A stretch of 64,000 bases of DNA from Haloechinothrix halophila YIM 93223 (lineage in GTDB: Bacteria > Actinomycetota > Actinomycetes > Mycobacteriales > Pseudonocardiaceae), in contig NZ_KI632509.1 of NCBI RefSeq assembly GCF_000504245.1, positions 3,515,751-3,579,750 on the forward strand, in the 5' to 3' direction. The notes below the pieces were generated by a model. That model saw only the letters and a program-made list of their open reading frames with translations, searched no databases and had not been told where the DNA came from. Positions 1 to 7,321 of this stretch are shown here, in pieces (within the stretch, counting starts at the first letter, position 1; each line of letters starts with the position of its first letter). The position numbers were made by a program, and so were the translations under genes.

Positions 1-1
1 C

Positions 2-517
2 GCGCTTCCGTTCCCGGACGGCGCTTTCGACGTCGTGCACGCCCACCAGGTGTTGCAGCACGTAGCCGATCCGGTGGCGGCGTTGCGGGAGATGCGCCGC
101 GTCTGCGCGCCCGGCGGGGTCGTGGCCGCGCGGGACGCCGACTACGCCGCGATGACGTGGTACCCCGAGCTGCCGGGCATGGCCGAGTGGCGCGCGGCCT
201 ACCGACGCGTCGCCCGCGCGGAAGGCGGCGAGCCCGATGCCGGGCGACGTCTGCTCGCTTGGGCGCTGGCGGCCGGGTTCACCGACGTCATGCCGACGAC
301 GTCGACGTGGACGTACGCCACGCCGGAGTCCCGCGCCTGGTGGGGTGGGCTCTGGGCGGAACGGGTCACCCAGTCGAAGTTCGCGGACGCCACCGCACGG
401 CACGGCGTCGCCACGTCCGCCGACCTCGAACGGATGTCGGCGGCATGGCGCGCCTGGGCGGACGAGCCCGGCGGCTGGTTCGCCGTCCTGCACGGCGAGG
501 TCCGGTGCCGAGCATGA
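2..517 (+). CDS. SAM-dependent methyltransferase, C-terminal part (cut by window edge)
   Basis: The reading frame is already open at base 2 and runs to a TGA at 515-517, so the N-terminus lies outside the window. The first visible residues (ALPFPDGAFDVVHAHQVLQH) match motifs II-III of class I methyltransferases of the UbiE/Methyltransf_11 type, where 'LPFPDGSFDVV..' follows the SAM-binding glycine loop. The glycine loop itself is not visible. 'LREMRRVCAPGGVV' is the usual motif after the central strand, where a reductase-like loop reads 'R.L.PGG'. The rest of the protein carries substrate specificity and gives no hint of the substrate. It is followed by a convergent gene on the minus strand at 575. 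Confidence 0.8.
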   Translation, partial: ALPFPDGAFDVVHAHQVLQHVADPVAALREMRRVCAPGGVVAARDADYAAMTWYPELPGMAEWRAAYRRVARAEGGEPDAGRRLLAWALAAGFTDVMPTTSTWTYATPESRAWWGGLWAERVTQSKFADATARHGVATSADLERMSAAWRAWADEPGGWFAVLHGEVRCRA

Positions 518-574
518 AGGAGGCGACACCGTGCTGAGGTGCATGGCTGGCACCAGACGTCAGTAAGACGCCCC

Positions 575-1273
575 TCACGGCGACGCCGTCGGCGCCTCGG
601 GAGCGGGACAGGACGTCGTCCCCGGCTCCACCGACACACTCAGACCAGGCATCTCGAACGGGCCGACGATCTCCATGTCGTAGACCGTCCCGGTGATGCG
701 GCTGAACTCCGCGAACGTGGCGTCGATGCCGAACCGGTGGTGGGCCGGGTCGGCCTCCAGCGGGTTCTCGGCGTAGCTGCCGTCGGCGTTCTTGACCGTG
801 GTGGTGTCCTCGGCGGTGGTGCCGAACTTCACCACACCATCCAGGGTGAGGTTGCCCTTGACTTCCAGCCCGTCCAGCTCGACGTTGCGTGCGTCGATCT
901 CCCAGGTCGCGAGGTCGCCGTCCCCGCCGTGCAGCTTGATGGTGAACGCCTGCCCCGCCACGGTCTGGTGCACCGCGACGCACAGCTCGTTGAGCTGCCC
1001 CTCGGCGAAGCCGACCCTGGCGAGTCGAATGTTCTCCACGCTGGCGGTGCCATCGTCGGCGCGCACCTTGCGCGGGTTCTCGACCACGCCGAGCGCGAAG
1101 TCGACGCCGTAGAGCCCGCTGGTCGCGAGCTCGAACGTCCTGCCCTGGATGACGACGTGGCTGGCCAGCGCGCCCTGCGCCACGCCGACGCCGAGCAGCA
1201 GCACGACCAGCAGCGCGGGCAAGCCGAGCACCGCCGACCTGCCCCACCGCGTACCGTGACGCTTCACCATCAC
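575..1273 (-). CDS. DUF6230 family membrane-anchored protein (copy 1)
   Basis: This 232-aa protein has a basic N-terminus, one hydrophobic segment (about residues 13-36) and an extracytoplasmic domain, as in the DUF6230 family found beside DUF6114 in streptomycetes and relatives. It shares with the two other copies in this cluster the 'G..RWGR' start, a short stretch ending in 'QGALAS', 'LC.AVHQTV' with a conserved cysteine, 'F.IK', and a final cysteine near the C-terminus. The GTG start at 1273 overlaps the stop of the upstream gene (GTGA), which implies translational coupling; an ATG at 1270 is the alternative. It is the last gene of a five-gene minus-strand operon. Function is unknown. The family's link to the cell envelope is an inference from topology. 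Confidence 0.75.
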   Translation of the reverse strand: MMVKRHGTRWGRSAVLGLPALLVVLLLGVGVAQGALASHVVIQGRTFELATSGLYGVDFALGVVENPRKVRADDGTASVENIRLARVGFAEGQLNELCVAVHQTVAGQAFTIKLHGGDGDLATWEIDARNVELDGLEVKGNLTLDGVVKFGTTAEDTTTVKNADGSYAENPLEADPAHHRFGIDATFAEFSRITGTVYDMEIVGPFEMPGLSVSVEPGTTSCPAPEAPTASP

Positions 1274-1911
1274 GTACCGCCCGTCACCCGCAGTGTCGCG
1301 TCGGGCAGGTACACCGGGTTGTCCCGCTCACCCGGCACCGGGTCCGGGTTGTACGAAGTGATCGCGTAGGCGCTCATCCGCAGCCAGCAGCCGGAAATGT
1401 CGAGCCCGATGTTGTCGGGTACCCAGGTCCAGGTGAACGAGCAGGTACCCCACTGGAACTCAAGGTCGGTGCCCCACACGTCGGTCCACATGTACTCGCC
1501 GTCCGCGTTGGTGCCGCCCAGCTCGATCGGACCGGGTGCGGTGATGTCGACGCCGTAGTCAGCGCGCGACTCCTGGATCAGAATGTGTTCGTCCACGACG
1601 AGCCGTTCGAACCGGTAGTGGTTCACCGTCGTGGTCGAGCCGTCCGCCAGGGTGATGCTGGTGGTGCCCAGGTCGGTGAACGAGTAAGCGTGCCACTCGT
1701 AGTCGTCGATGAGCGGATCTTCGTCGCCGAAGTAGATCCGGTACGACTGCGGCACCACGCAGAATCCGATGTTCGGGTCGGCGACGCAGTCGGTCTGGGC
1801 GTGCGCGCGAGCATCGGTCAGGTCGGGCACAAGGGCGGTCGCGGCGAGCACGGTCAGCACGACGAGCCCGGCCAGCACCCGCAATGCCGTGTGGGGGCGG
1901 GACAATCTCAC
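1270..1911 (-). CDS. Secreted protein of unknown function in the DUF6230/DUF6114 cluster
   Basis: 213 aa with a Sec-type signal peptide: basic start, hydrophobic core at about residues 11-29, and Ala-x-Ala sites near residues 34-38 (ARAHA). The mature part is rich in Trp, Tyr, Asp and Thr, has four cysteines (two early, two late, possibly disulfides) and no membrane segment after the signal, so it is probably exported and beta-rich. I do not recognise a named domain. The GTG start at 1911 overlaps the TGA of the preceding DUF6114 gene by 4 bp, and its own stop overlaps the next DUF6230 start. It must therefore be made together with them, which argues that it is a partner of the DUF6230/DUF6114 proteins. 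Confidence 0.65.
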   Translation of the reverse strand: MRLSRPHTALRVLAGLVVLTVLAATALVPDLTDARAHAQTDCVADPNIGFCVVPQSYRIYFGDEDPLIDDYEWHAYSFTDLGTTSITLADGSTTTVNHYRFERLVVDEHILIQESRADYGVDITAPGPIELGGTNADGEYMWTDVWGTDLEFQWGTCSFTWTWVPDNIGLDISGCWLRMSAYAITSYNPDPVPGERDNPVYLPDATLRVTGGT

Positions 1912-2372
1912 GCGACGGCCCCCACCGGCGATTCGACGTCAGTGCCCTCCGGAGCAGTGCCCTTGGCGGCGTCGGCGGCCGTGCGTTCTTCGCGGCGGGG
2001 CCGTTTCGGACCCCAGCCGAAAATCATCGTGCCGCCGAGCACGCCGAGCAGCGTGCCGACGAGGAACCCGCCAAGGTTGGACGCGATGAACGCCGCCACG
2101 GCGAACGCGGTGCCGAGCACTCCGCACACCATGCGCTGCGACGGCGAGAACCAGGCGAGCAGGGCGAGTCCGATCATGCCGCCGCCGAGCAGGTATCCGG
2201 CGATGCCGGACCCGCCAGCCGAGAGCACAACCTCGATCGGCGCGACGGTCAGCCGCATGACCGCCCAGCCGCCAAGCATCAACCACAACCCGCCCCAGAA
2301 CGGCCGGGTGCGCCGGAAGTCGGTGAACCAGCGCCACGCCGCCGCGATCCGCCGTGTCGTCATCCCTGCCAT
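1908..2372 (-). CDS. DUF6114 family four-helix membrane protein (copy 1)
   Basis: The ATG at 2372 is chosen because GAGGAGG lies 4 nt upstream; a GTG at 2393 would add seven residues and overlap the previous stop. The 154-aa product starts with an amphipathic 'W.WF..FRRTRPFWGGLW' segment, followed by four hydrophobic helices (about residues 26-130) and a charged C-terminal tail beginning 'GWGPKRPRREE'. These are the hallmarks of DUF6114, including the FWG near the first helix and 'GGTMIFGWGPK' at the end of the last. DUF6114 genes are habitually paired with DUF6230 genes. Its role is unknown; a membrane scaffold for the DUF6230 protein is an inference. Confidence 0.75.
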   Translation of the reverse strand: MAGMTTRRIAAAWRWFTDFRRTRPFWGGLWLMLGGWAVMRLTVAPIEVVLSAGGSGIAGYLLGGGMIGLALLAWFSPSQRMVCGVLGTAFAVAAFIASNLGGFLVGTLLGVLGGTMIFGWGPKRPRREERTAADAAKGTAPEGTDVESPVGAVA

Positions 2373-2386
2373 CAGGCCCTCCTCGC

Positions 2387-3124
2387 TCAGCACGTCGTCT
2401 TGCCGAGCTCGACGTTCAGCTTCAACTGCGGCAGACCGATGCTGCCAATCAGCTCCACCGTGTATGCAGACGCGGTGAGGTCGTCCACCGTGACGCTGCC
2501 CGCCTCAAGTCCGAACTCACCCGGCGTGCCGCCCTCCAGTGGCGTGCCACCCATCTGGATGTCATCGGCGGACTTGCCGAGGTACATATCGGCGAATGAG
2601 CTGTTCGTGCCGTCGACCGCGGCCGCCTCGAGGATCAGGTCGGACGCGTTGATCTCCGGGGTCGTGCCCTGCGGCGTGCCGTCGACGACCTCGCCCGCTT
2701 TGATCGTCAGCGTGTAGTCAACGGTGGCGATGGTCTGATGTACGTACCCGCACAGTCCGTCCAATTTGGCTGACTTGAACCCGGCGCGGACCATGCCTTC
2801 GCTGGCGCCCTCGCCGCCGTCGTCCTTCAGCCGGTCGTGCATGAACGCCGCGAAGCCGCTACCGACGACCTGGTCGGATTGGATGGTGAACGGCTTGTCG
2901 ACCACCATGAAGTTCGCCGCGAGCAGCCCCTGCGACAACGCGATGCCCGTCGCGGCGAGCGCGCCAACCGCGGGCAGCGCGAGCGCCATGCTGCGTACCG
3001 GCCGCGAGCCGCGCTTGACGTCGTCCTGTGCGGAACGACGCATCTCGCGGTTCCAGCCGCCGAGCGCGGCACCGCCCTTGCGGACGGGCGCGCCGAGCGC
3101 GCGCCGCAGCCGTTTCGACGTCAC
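2387..3124 (-). CDS. DUF6230 family membrane-anchored protein (copy 2)
   Basis: The open frame extends upstream to 3265, but the upstream part overlaps the DUF6114 gene. The GTG at 3124 has an AGGGGGA ribosome binding site about 8 nt upstream, which itself overlaps the TAG stop of the previous gene (3138). From there the protein is 245 aa: a long basic cytoplasmic leader of about 50 residues, one transmembrane segment (about residues 51-72) ending in 'QGLLAANF', and an extracytoplasmic domain with 'LCGYVHQTI' and a C-terminal 'KTTC'. The basic leader is longer than in the other copies. It is most similar by eye to the copy at 3738-4382. Confidence 0.72.
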   Translation of the reverse strand: MTSKRLRRALGAPVRKGGAALGGWNREMRRSAQDDVKRGSRPVRSMALALPAVGALAATGIALSQGLLAANFMVVDKPFTIQSDQVVGSGFAAFMHDRLKDDGGEGASEGMVRAGFKSAKLDGLCGYVHQTIATVDYTLTIKAGEVVDGTPQGTTPEINASDLILEAAAVDGTNSSFADMYLGKSADDIQMGGTPLEGGTPGEFGLEAGSVTVDDLTASAYTVELIGSIGLPQLKLNVELGKTTC

Positions 3125-3137
3125 GTGATGTCTCCCC

Positions 3138-3626
3138 CTAGCTGGCATCGGCGACCTGTTCCCGCCGGATAATCCGCCGCAACAGGGGGCGTTCTGGCTT
3201 CGGGCCCCACGCGAAGACCATGCCGCCGCCCAGCACACCGAGCAGCATGCCGACGATGAATCCACCGAGGTTGGACAGCACGAGCGCGGCGATGGCGAAG
3301 CCGACGCCGAGCAGGCCGGCGAGTTGGCGCTGCGATGGGGCGAACAAGCCGAAACCGGCGAACAGCAGCATGCCGCCGCCGAGGATGTAGCCGGACATCC
3401 CGCCGACCCCCGCGGCGAGCGTGACCTGCAGCGGAGCGAACGTCAGTGACATGATGATCCAGCCGCCGAGACCAAGCCAGATCGATCCCCAGAACGGCCG
3501 CGTCCTGCGGAACAGCGCGAACCATCGCCAGGCGCGCCGGAGCCTGCCTGACGCCTCGGCGTCCTGCGGTGTGGTGTCGGCAGGCGGCGTCGCCACCTGC
3601 TCGGCGGACGGTGTCACAGCAGACAT
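3138..3626 (-). CDS. DUF6114 family four-helix membrane protein (copy 2)
   Basis: 162 aa. The ATG at 3626 follows GGAGG with 4 nt spacing. After a short acidic/Thr-rich leader comes 'W.WFALFRRTRPFWGSIW', then four hydrophobic helices and a C-terminal 'GGGMVFAWGPKPERPLLRR'. This is the same architecture and almost the same landmarks as the DUF6114 copy at 1908-2372, so the pair DUF6114-DUF6230 has been duplicated in tandem. It is the first gene of the tightly packed five-gene run 3626 to 575. Upstream lies a strong hairpin (3689-3724) that separates it from the third DUF6230 gene. Confidence 0.75.
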   Translation of the reverse strand: MSAVTPSAEQVATPPADTTPQDAEASGRLRRAWRWFALFRRTRPFWGSIWLGLGGWIIMSLTFAPLQVTLAAGVGGMSGYILGGGMLLFAGFGLFAPSQRQLAGLLGVGFAIAALVLSNLGGFIVGMLLGVLGGGMVFAWGPKPERPLLRRIIRREQVADAS

Positions 3627-3688
3627 GGGTCCTCCGTGATGATCAGTACAATGAGGTGCGCACCAGGTGAGTGGAGTTGCCGGTGTGG

Positions 3689-3724
3689 GGAGTTGGTGGC
3701 AGCCGAGTCGCCGCCACCAACTCC
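3689..3724 (-). terminator. Perfect 12-bp hairpin between DUF6230 copy 3 and DUF6114 copy 2
   Basis: GGAGTTGGTGGC (3689-3700) pairs exactly with GCCACCAACTCC (3713-3724) around a 12-nt loop. On the minus strand it begins 13 nt after the stop of the DUF6230 gene ending at 3738. There is no T-tract, so it may be a partial terminator or an mRNA-stabilising structure that makes the promoter-proximal DUF6230 more abundant than the downstream five genes. Confidence 0.6.
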
Positions 3725-3737
3725 ACCTGGGGAATCG

Positions 3738-4382
3738 CTAGGGAACGATGGCGCAGTTGTTCGTTCCCGACTCGATGCCGAGTGCCAGATCGTTGAGCTG
3801 GATGCTGCCCGCGACCGTGGTGGCGTAGGCACTGGCGTCCAGCCCGGTCAGATTCGCCGTCGACGCCTGGAGACCGAAGTTACCCGCCGTGCCGCCGAGC
3901 GACTGCGTGCTGGAACCCATCACCACGTCGTCGGCGCTCTTACCGAGCGCCAGCGCCGACATCGTCGCGTCGGCCTGCACCGACTCACCGTCGAGGATCA
4001 GGTCCCCCGCGTTGATGTCGGCGACGCCGTCGGTCGGGTCACCCGCGGTGATCCGCAGTGTGAACGGCAGCCCGAGAACGTCCTGGTGCACCGCGGCGCA
4101 CAGGCCGTCCAGATCGGCCGTCTCGAACCCGGCCCGCGCGACCGCCTGCCCGTCCGTGGTCCCGTCCGCGTTGTCCTTCGTGACGTCGTCCATGATCGCG
4201 CCGAACCCGGAGCCGTTCAGCCCGGCGGACTGAATCTGGAACGGCTGATTGTTGACGTTGAAGGACGCGGCGAGCAGCCCCTTCGCGATAGCGAGACCAA
4301 GCGCCACGATCGCAACCGCGGCGACGGCGAAGACGACTGAGAATCTGCCCCAGCGCGTCCTGCCTATGGTCATATCACTCAT
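3738..4382 (-). CDS. DUF6230 family membrane-anchored protein (copy 3, promoter-proximal)
   Basis: 214 aa. The ATG at 4382 follows GGGAGG with 8 nt spacing. Layout: short basic N-terminus 'GRTRWGRF', one membrane segment (about residues 16-38) ending in 'KGLLAASFNV', then an extracytoplasmic domain with 'LCAAVHQDV' and a C-terminal 'TNNC'. It lacks the long basic leader of copy 2. As the first gene of the cluster and the only one followed by a strong hairpin, it could be made in excess over the rest. DUF6230 proteins are sometimes annotated as cholesterol esterases in older records; nothing in this sequence (no GxSxG) supports an esterase. Confidence 0.78.
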   Translation of the reverse strand: MSDMTIGRTRWGRFSVVFAVAAVAIVALGLAIAKGLLAASFNVNNQPFQIQSAGLNGSGFGAIMDDVTKDNADGTTDGQAVARAGFETADLDGLCAAVHQDVLGLPFTLRITAGDPTDGVADINAGDLILDGESVQADATMSALALGKSADDVVMGSSTQSLGGTAGNFGLQASTANLTGLDASAYATTVAGSIQLNDLALGIESGTNNCAIVP

Positions 4383-4859
4383 CTAGTACCTCCCGTGTTG
4401 GTATGACCAGCACCCATGGCGCCAGCCAGTGGGAACCGACCGCCTGCCGTGACCCGGCGGACTCGGCGACCCATCCGCGCTCTGACCTGGGTCGCGTCGC
4501 CGTACTCCGGGTAACGCCATGCGGCTCGACGGAGAGTGACACGCGCCACCGAACAATGCAATAGACGCATTAACTTAACAAGTCGTACAAATTGTCGCCT
4601 GAGTCACTAATAGTTACTGGCGACTAGATACATCACTAGGACGTGTAGATTGGCCGAAGCTCGTCATGATCCAGCTCAACGGCCATCACACTGTCGGGTT
4701 ACATCATGTCCGACTCGGCGCGTAGGTCACAGAGAGTTAGAGGTCACTATTTGATAACGAACCGCATCCTTCTGGCACATCGCTCGTTAGAAGCCCGCCA
4801 ACCTGCCCTGTTGACACTCGGTAAACTAGACGAATCCGTCATCGAGGCAAGGAACGACA
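4383..4859. other. Divergent intergenic region between the DUF6230 cluster and lepB
   Basis: 477 bp without a supportable gene. It is visibly richer in A/T than the flanking genes, especially around 4560-4780, as expected for a divergent promoter region. A TTGACA hexamer occurs at 4811-4816, but I could not pair it with a convincing -10 element at 16-18 nt spacing. No hairpin or palindrome stood out. Confidence 0.5.
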
Positions 4860-5474
4860 GTGGCAGAGCGTGACACCTCTCGCACACACGTAACCGCGTT
4901 GCGTGTCGCGCTGGCAGCCGTTCTAGCGATCGTCGTGGTGCTCGGCGTCGCGGCCTTGATCGCGATCGTGCTGTCCCTTCACGTTAAAGGCACCAGCATG
5001 ACGCCCACGTTGTCCGACCAAGATCGCATTCTTATCGACCCATTCTCTGACGTGGCCGACGTCGAACGCTTCGAGATCGTGGCACTCCGCCATGACGGCG
5101 CCCGCATCGTCAAGCGGGTCATCGGCCTGCCCGGCGACGAGGTCCGTATCGATCCGGTCGACGGCGGCGCGGAGGTGTTCGTCCGGCCACATGGTGACGA
5201 CGGCTGGCAACGCGTGGCGGCGCCGGTGTGGCAGCACCATTGGGGCGACGTCCGGCGTTGTTGCGACACCGACGGCACGTCGGGCGCGCAGGATACGGCA
5301 GTGGTGCCGGACGGCAGCTACTTCGTCCTCGGCGACAACCCGGCGATCTCCGACGACTCGCGTGTCTACGGCTGGGTGACATCCGACGGCGTCGGGCGGA
5401 TCCTGCTGCGGGTGTATCCGCTGGATCGCATCGGCGAAATCTCCGGCGACTTCCGGCTGGTGCCCGCGGGATGA
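4860..5474 (+). CDS. lepB: Signal peptidase I (S26 family)
   Basis: 204 aa. The GTG at 4860 follows AAGGA with 6 nt spacing. One transmembrane helix (about residues 14-40) precedes the catalytic domain, which faces outward. Box B is 'GTSMTPTL' with the nucleophile Ser46. Box D is 'RIVKRVIGLPGD' with the general base Lys85. Box E is 'GDN' at 158-160 followed by 'SDDSR'. The enzyme removes signal peptides from secreted pre-proteins at the membrane. It is shorter than typical actinobacterial LepB proteins of about 250-300 aa, mainly in the insert between boxes D and E, so it may be one of several paralogues. Two adjacent cysteines (residues 134-135) lie in that insert. Confidence 0.9.
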   Translation: MAERDTSRTHVTALRVALAAVLAIVVVLGVAALIAIVLSLHVKGTSMTPTLSDQDRILIDPFSDVADVERFEIVALRHDGARIVKRVIGLPGDEVRIDPVDGGAEVFVRPHGDDGWQRVAAPVWQHHWGDVRRCCDTDGTSGAQDTAVVPDGSYFVLGDNPAISDDSRVYGWVTSDGVGRILLRVYPLDRIGEISGDFRLVPAG

Positions 5475-5530
5475 GGTGTTATGAGGAGCGTCCTCGCATC
5501 GCTACGTGAAGACACCCTTCATGGCACCTG

Positions 5531-6724
5531 TCATGGCGTCCAGCCGGTCTCAGCGGCCCAGCGATCCGCCTTGGCGGTGACGTCGTCGAACCACATCCGC
5601 TTCGCCTCGGCGTAGCGCACGTCTCCAACGGTTTCAGCGGCGCTGGCAGCGCCGGTCGCGGTATCGGCAATGCCGGGAACGTCCGCGTGCTCTCGCTTGA
5701 TCCGCGCGTACTCCGCCCTGGCATCGACGTCGGCGCGGAGCCAGTCACGCAACAGCAGCGCGCGCCGTGCCGCCGGGCTTCCGTCGACCAGCACTCGCAG
5801 CGACACCGGCCGCCCCGGGTCAGCACCACCGTGCAACACAGCGTCTGGAACGGGGGACACGGCGTCGGCGAGGGGGAAGCCGGCATCGGTCAGCGCCGGA
5901 GCGAGGGCGTCGACGTCCTGGGCGGAACGCACCGTGAGCTGCAGGTCGAGGACGTCGCGGGCGGGCAGGTCCACCACGGCGGTCGCGCCGACGTGATCAG
6001 CACGCACCGCGCGCTCCCCCGCAACCAGCCGGATCCGGTCCAGCACGCGCCGGGCCTGTTCCTGCCACACCGGATCATGTTCCACCAACGTCCGGCCCCA
6101 CGGAGCGGGACGGCGCAGTCGCACGTTCGCCTCGAACGGCACTAGCCGCTCGGTCCACAGCGCGTCGACCTCGGACCTGACGACGTCCGGGGTGCCGCTG
6201 TTGTCCAGCCAGACATCGGCCGCCGCGCGGCGCTGCCGTTCCTCGGCCTGCGCCGCGATGCGGGCGCGGGCATCACGCTCCGGCATGTCACGCGACTCCG
6301 CCAGCCGCCGCACCCGGACATCGGCAGGAGCGTCCACGATGAGCACCAGGTGATACGACGGTGCGAGATTGTTCTCCACCAGCAGCGGCACGTCATGCAC
6401 CACGATGGCGTCGTCAGCGGCCGTGGCGAGGAGTTCGGCGGTGCGTTCCCCGACGAGCGGGTGCACGATGCCGTTCAGCCGGGAACGCGCTGTGTCGTCG
6501 TTGAATACCCGCTCCGCCATCGCGGGCCGGTCCAGCGAACCGTCCTCGGCGAGCACGCCGTCACCGAACTCCGCGACGATCGCGGCCAGTCCCGGCGTGC
6601 CGGGCTCAACGACGTCACGCGCGATGGTGTCGGCATCGATGAGCAACGCGCCGTGTTCGGCGAGCCTGCTCGCCACGGTCGATTTGCCGGCCCCGATGCC
6701 CCCGGTCAGTCCCACGCGCAGCAT
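5531..6724 (-). CDS. coaE: Dephospho-CoA kinase fused to a GrpB/UPF0157 domain
   Basis: 397 aa from the ATG at 6724; the frame stays open to a TTG at 6736, but '[16 protein letters not shown]' is the standard CoaE start. The N-terminal half (residues 1-200) is the kinase that phosphorylates the ribose 3'-OH of dephospho-CoA, the last step of CoA synthesis. The P-loop GGIGAGKS is at residues 8-15 and '[15 protein letters not shown]' binds substrate. The C-terminal half (about 210-360) is a GrpB-like domain of the nucleotidyltransferase fold with '[20 protein letters not shown]', matching the family's 'HIGSTSVPGLPAKPIIDI'. This fusion is normal in mycobacteria and relatives. It lies next to rpsA, as in Mycobacterium. 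Confidence 0.93.
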   Translation of the reverse strand: MLRVGLTGGIGAGKSTVASRLAEHGALLIDADTIARDVVEPGTPGLAAIVAEFGDGVLAEDGSLDRPAMAERVFNDDTARSRLNGIVHPLVGERTAELLATAADDAIVVHDVPLLVENNLAPSYHLVLIVDAPADVRVRRLAESRDMPERDARARIAAQAEERQRRAAADVWLDNSGTPDVVRSEVDALWTERLVPFEANVRLRRPAPWGRTLVEHDPVWQEQARRVLDRIRLVAGERAVRADHVGATAVVDLPARDVLDLQLTVRSAQDVDALAPALTDAGFPLADAVSPVPDAVLHGGADPGRPVSLRVLVDGSPAARRALLLRDWLRADVDARAEYARIKREHADVPGIADTATGAASAAETVGDVRYAEAKRMWFDDVTAKADRWAAETGWTP

Positions 6725-6801
6725 GCCGCCATTCAAACAGCCCCGTCGCGGGCCCGCGCCGCCACCCTGCTCGGCTCCTGCTCACGCTCGGGGCACACGG
6801 T

Positions 6802-6833
6802 GGCCTGCACTCGCGTCCCCACGAGTGCAGGCC
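6802..6833. terminator. Perfect 12-bp hairpin downstream of the 71-codon gene
   Basis: GGCCTGCACTCG (6802-6813) pairs exactly with CGAGTGCAGGCC (6822-6833) around an 8-nt loop. It lies between the small minus-strand ORF ending at 6905 and the coaE start at 6724. It would stop transcription entering coaE from upstream, or act as an RNA-processing element. No T-tract follows, which is common in high-GC actinomycetes. Confidence 0.6.
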
Positions 6834-6869
6834 GACCGGGGAGTGCCAGTCGTGTCGCGTTATCCAGCC

Positions 6870-6895
6870 GCAGGCGCGTGCCCCCACACGCCTGC
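6870..6895. terminator. Hairpin 10 nt after the stop of the 71-codon gene
   Basis: GCAGGCG (6870-6876) pairs with CGCCTGC (6889-6895); the stem continues as GTG/CAC (6878-6880 with 6885-6887) after one mismatch, leaving a 4-nt loop. On the minus strand it starts about 10 nt after the TAG of the small gene, the usual place for an intrinsic terminator. A second, stronger hairpin follows at 6802-6833. Confidence 0.55.
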
Positions 6896-6904
6896 GCGAC
6901 CGTG

Positions 6905-7120
6905 CTACGCGGACGCGGCCGATGCCAAGACGCGCTCGTGCGTCGACGACGCACGAGCCCTGCGGCGCAGCCCAGCAAGGCTGTGCTTGGCAGGAACCAG
7001 CAATGCAGCGAACCAGCTGCGCCGGAACTCCGCGAGCGCCTCGGCCACCGGACGATGTTCGACGCAGTGCACAAGCCCCGGCGTCCCGAGCCGGTGCCTC
7101 CCGATGTGCTTTGCTTGCAT
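6905..7120 (-). CDS. Unrecognised 71-aa protein between rpsA and coaE
   Basis: The ATG at 7120 has TGGAGG four nt upstream, a good ribosome binding site. The product starts MQAKHIGRHRLGTPGLVHCV, is basic (many Arg/His/Lys) and has a helical middle 'EALAEFRRSWFAALLVPAKHSL' and a serine/alanine-rich end. It has no signal peptide or clear membrane helix; the 'WFAALLV' stretch is too short. I do not recognise a family. Support for a real gene is indirect: a Shine-Dalgarno sequence, palindromic sites upstream (7142-7200) and two hairpins just after the stop. It could instead be a leader peptide or a chance ORF over a structured RNA. It is not part of the usual rpsA-coaE neighbourhood as I know it. 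Confidence 0.45.
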   Translation of the reverse strand: MQAKHIGRHRLGTPGLVHCVEHRPVAEALAEFRRSWFAALLVPAKHSLAGLRRRARASSTHERVLASAASA

Positions 7121-7141
7121 CGGTCCTCCATGTGGGCGATT

Positions 7142-7200
7142 TACTGCCGCCAGACAGTACGCACAGATGTGAGTCAAGACATGTAGACACGCGGCGTGTC
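7142..7200. promoter_or_regulatory. Palindromic control region upstream of the 71-aa gene
   Basis: Two symmetric sites are visible. TACTG-8 nt-CAGTA spans 7142-7159, and the perfect palindrome GACACGCGGCGTGTC spans 7186-7200. They lie 22-80 nt upstream of the ATG at 7120 and are locally A/T-richer than the genes. A TTGACT (minus strand, near 7172-7177) could be a -35 element but has no well-placed -10 match. Which regulator binds is unknown. Confidence 0.4.
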
Positions 7201-7271
7201 ACCCTACAGTTCGATAACGGCCCTAATCGGGGCATTGTCGAGTGCCGGTGTGCGTGTCGCCTGGACACAGC

Positions 7272-7306
7272 GAAGGCCCGCCACGCACGGAGCATGACGG
7301 GCCTTC
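7272..7306 (-). terminator. Terminator of rpsA
   Basis: GAAGGCCCG (7272-7280) pairs exactly with CGGGCCTTC (7298-7306). On the minus strand the hairpin starts 15 nt after the rpsA stop. It is the obvious transcription end for rpsA and isolates it from the small gene at 6905-7120. Confidence 0.7.
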
Positions 7307-7321
7307 CTGCGAGCCTGTGGC

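Noticed and set aside
3738-4382. Cholesterol esterase function for DUF6230 proteins
   Set aside because: No GxSxG or other esterase motif is present in any of the three copies.
4811-4839. Sigma-70 promoter for lepB starting at TTGACA
   Set aside because: No acceptable -10 hexamer at the right distance, so only the hexamer is mentioned.
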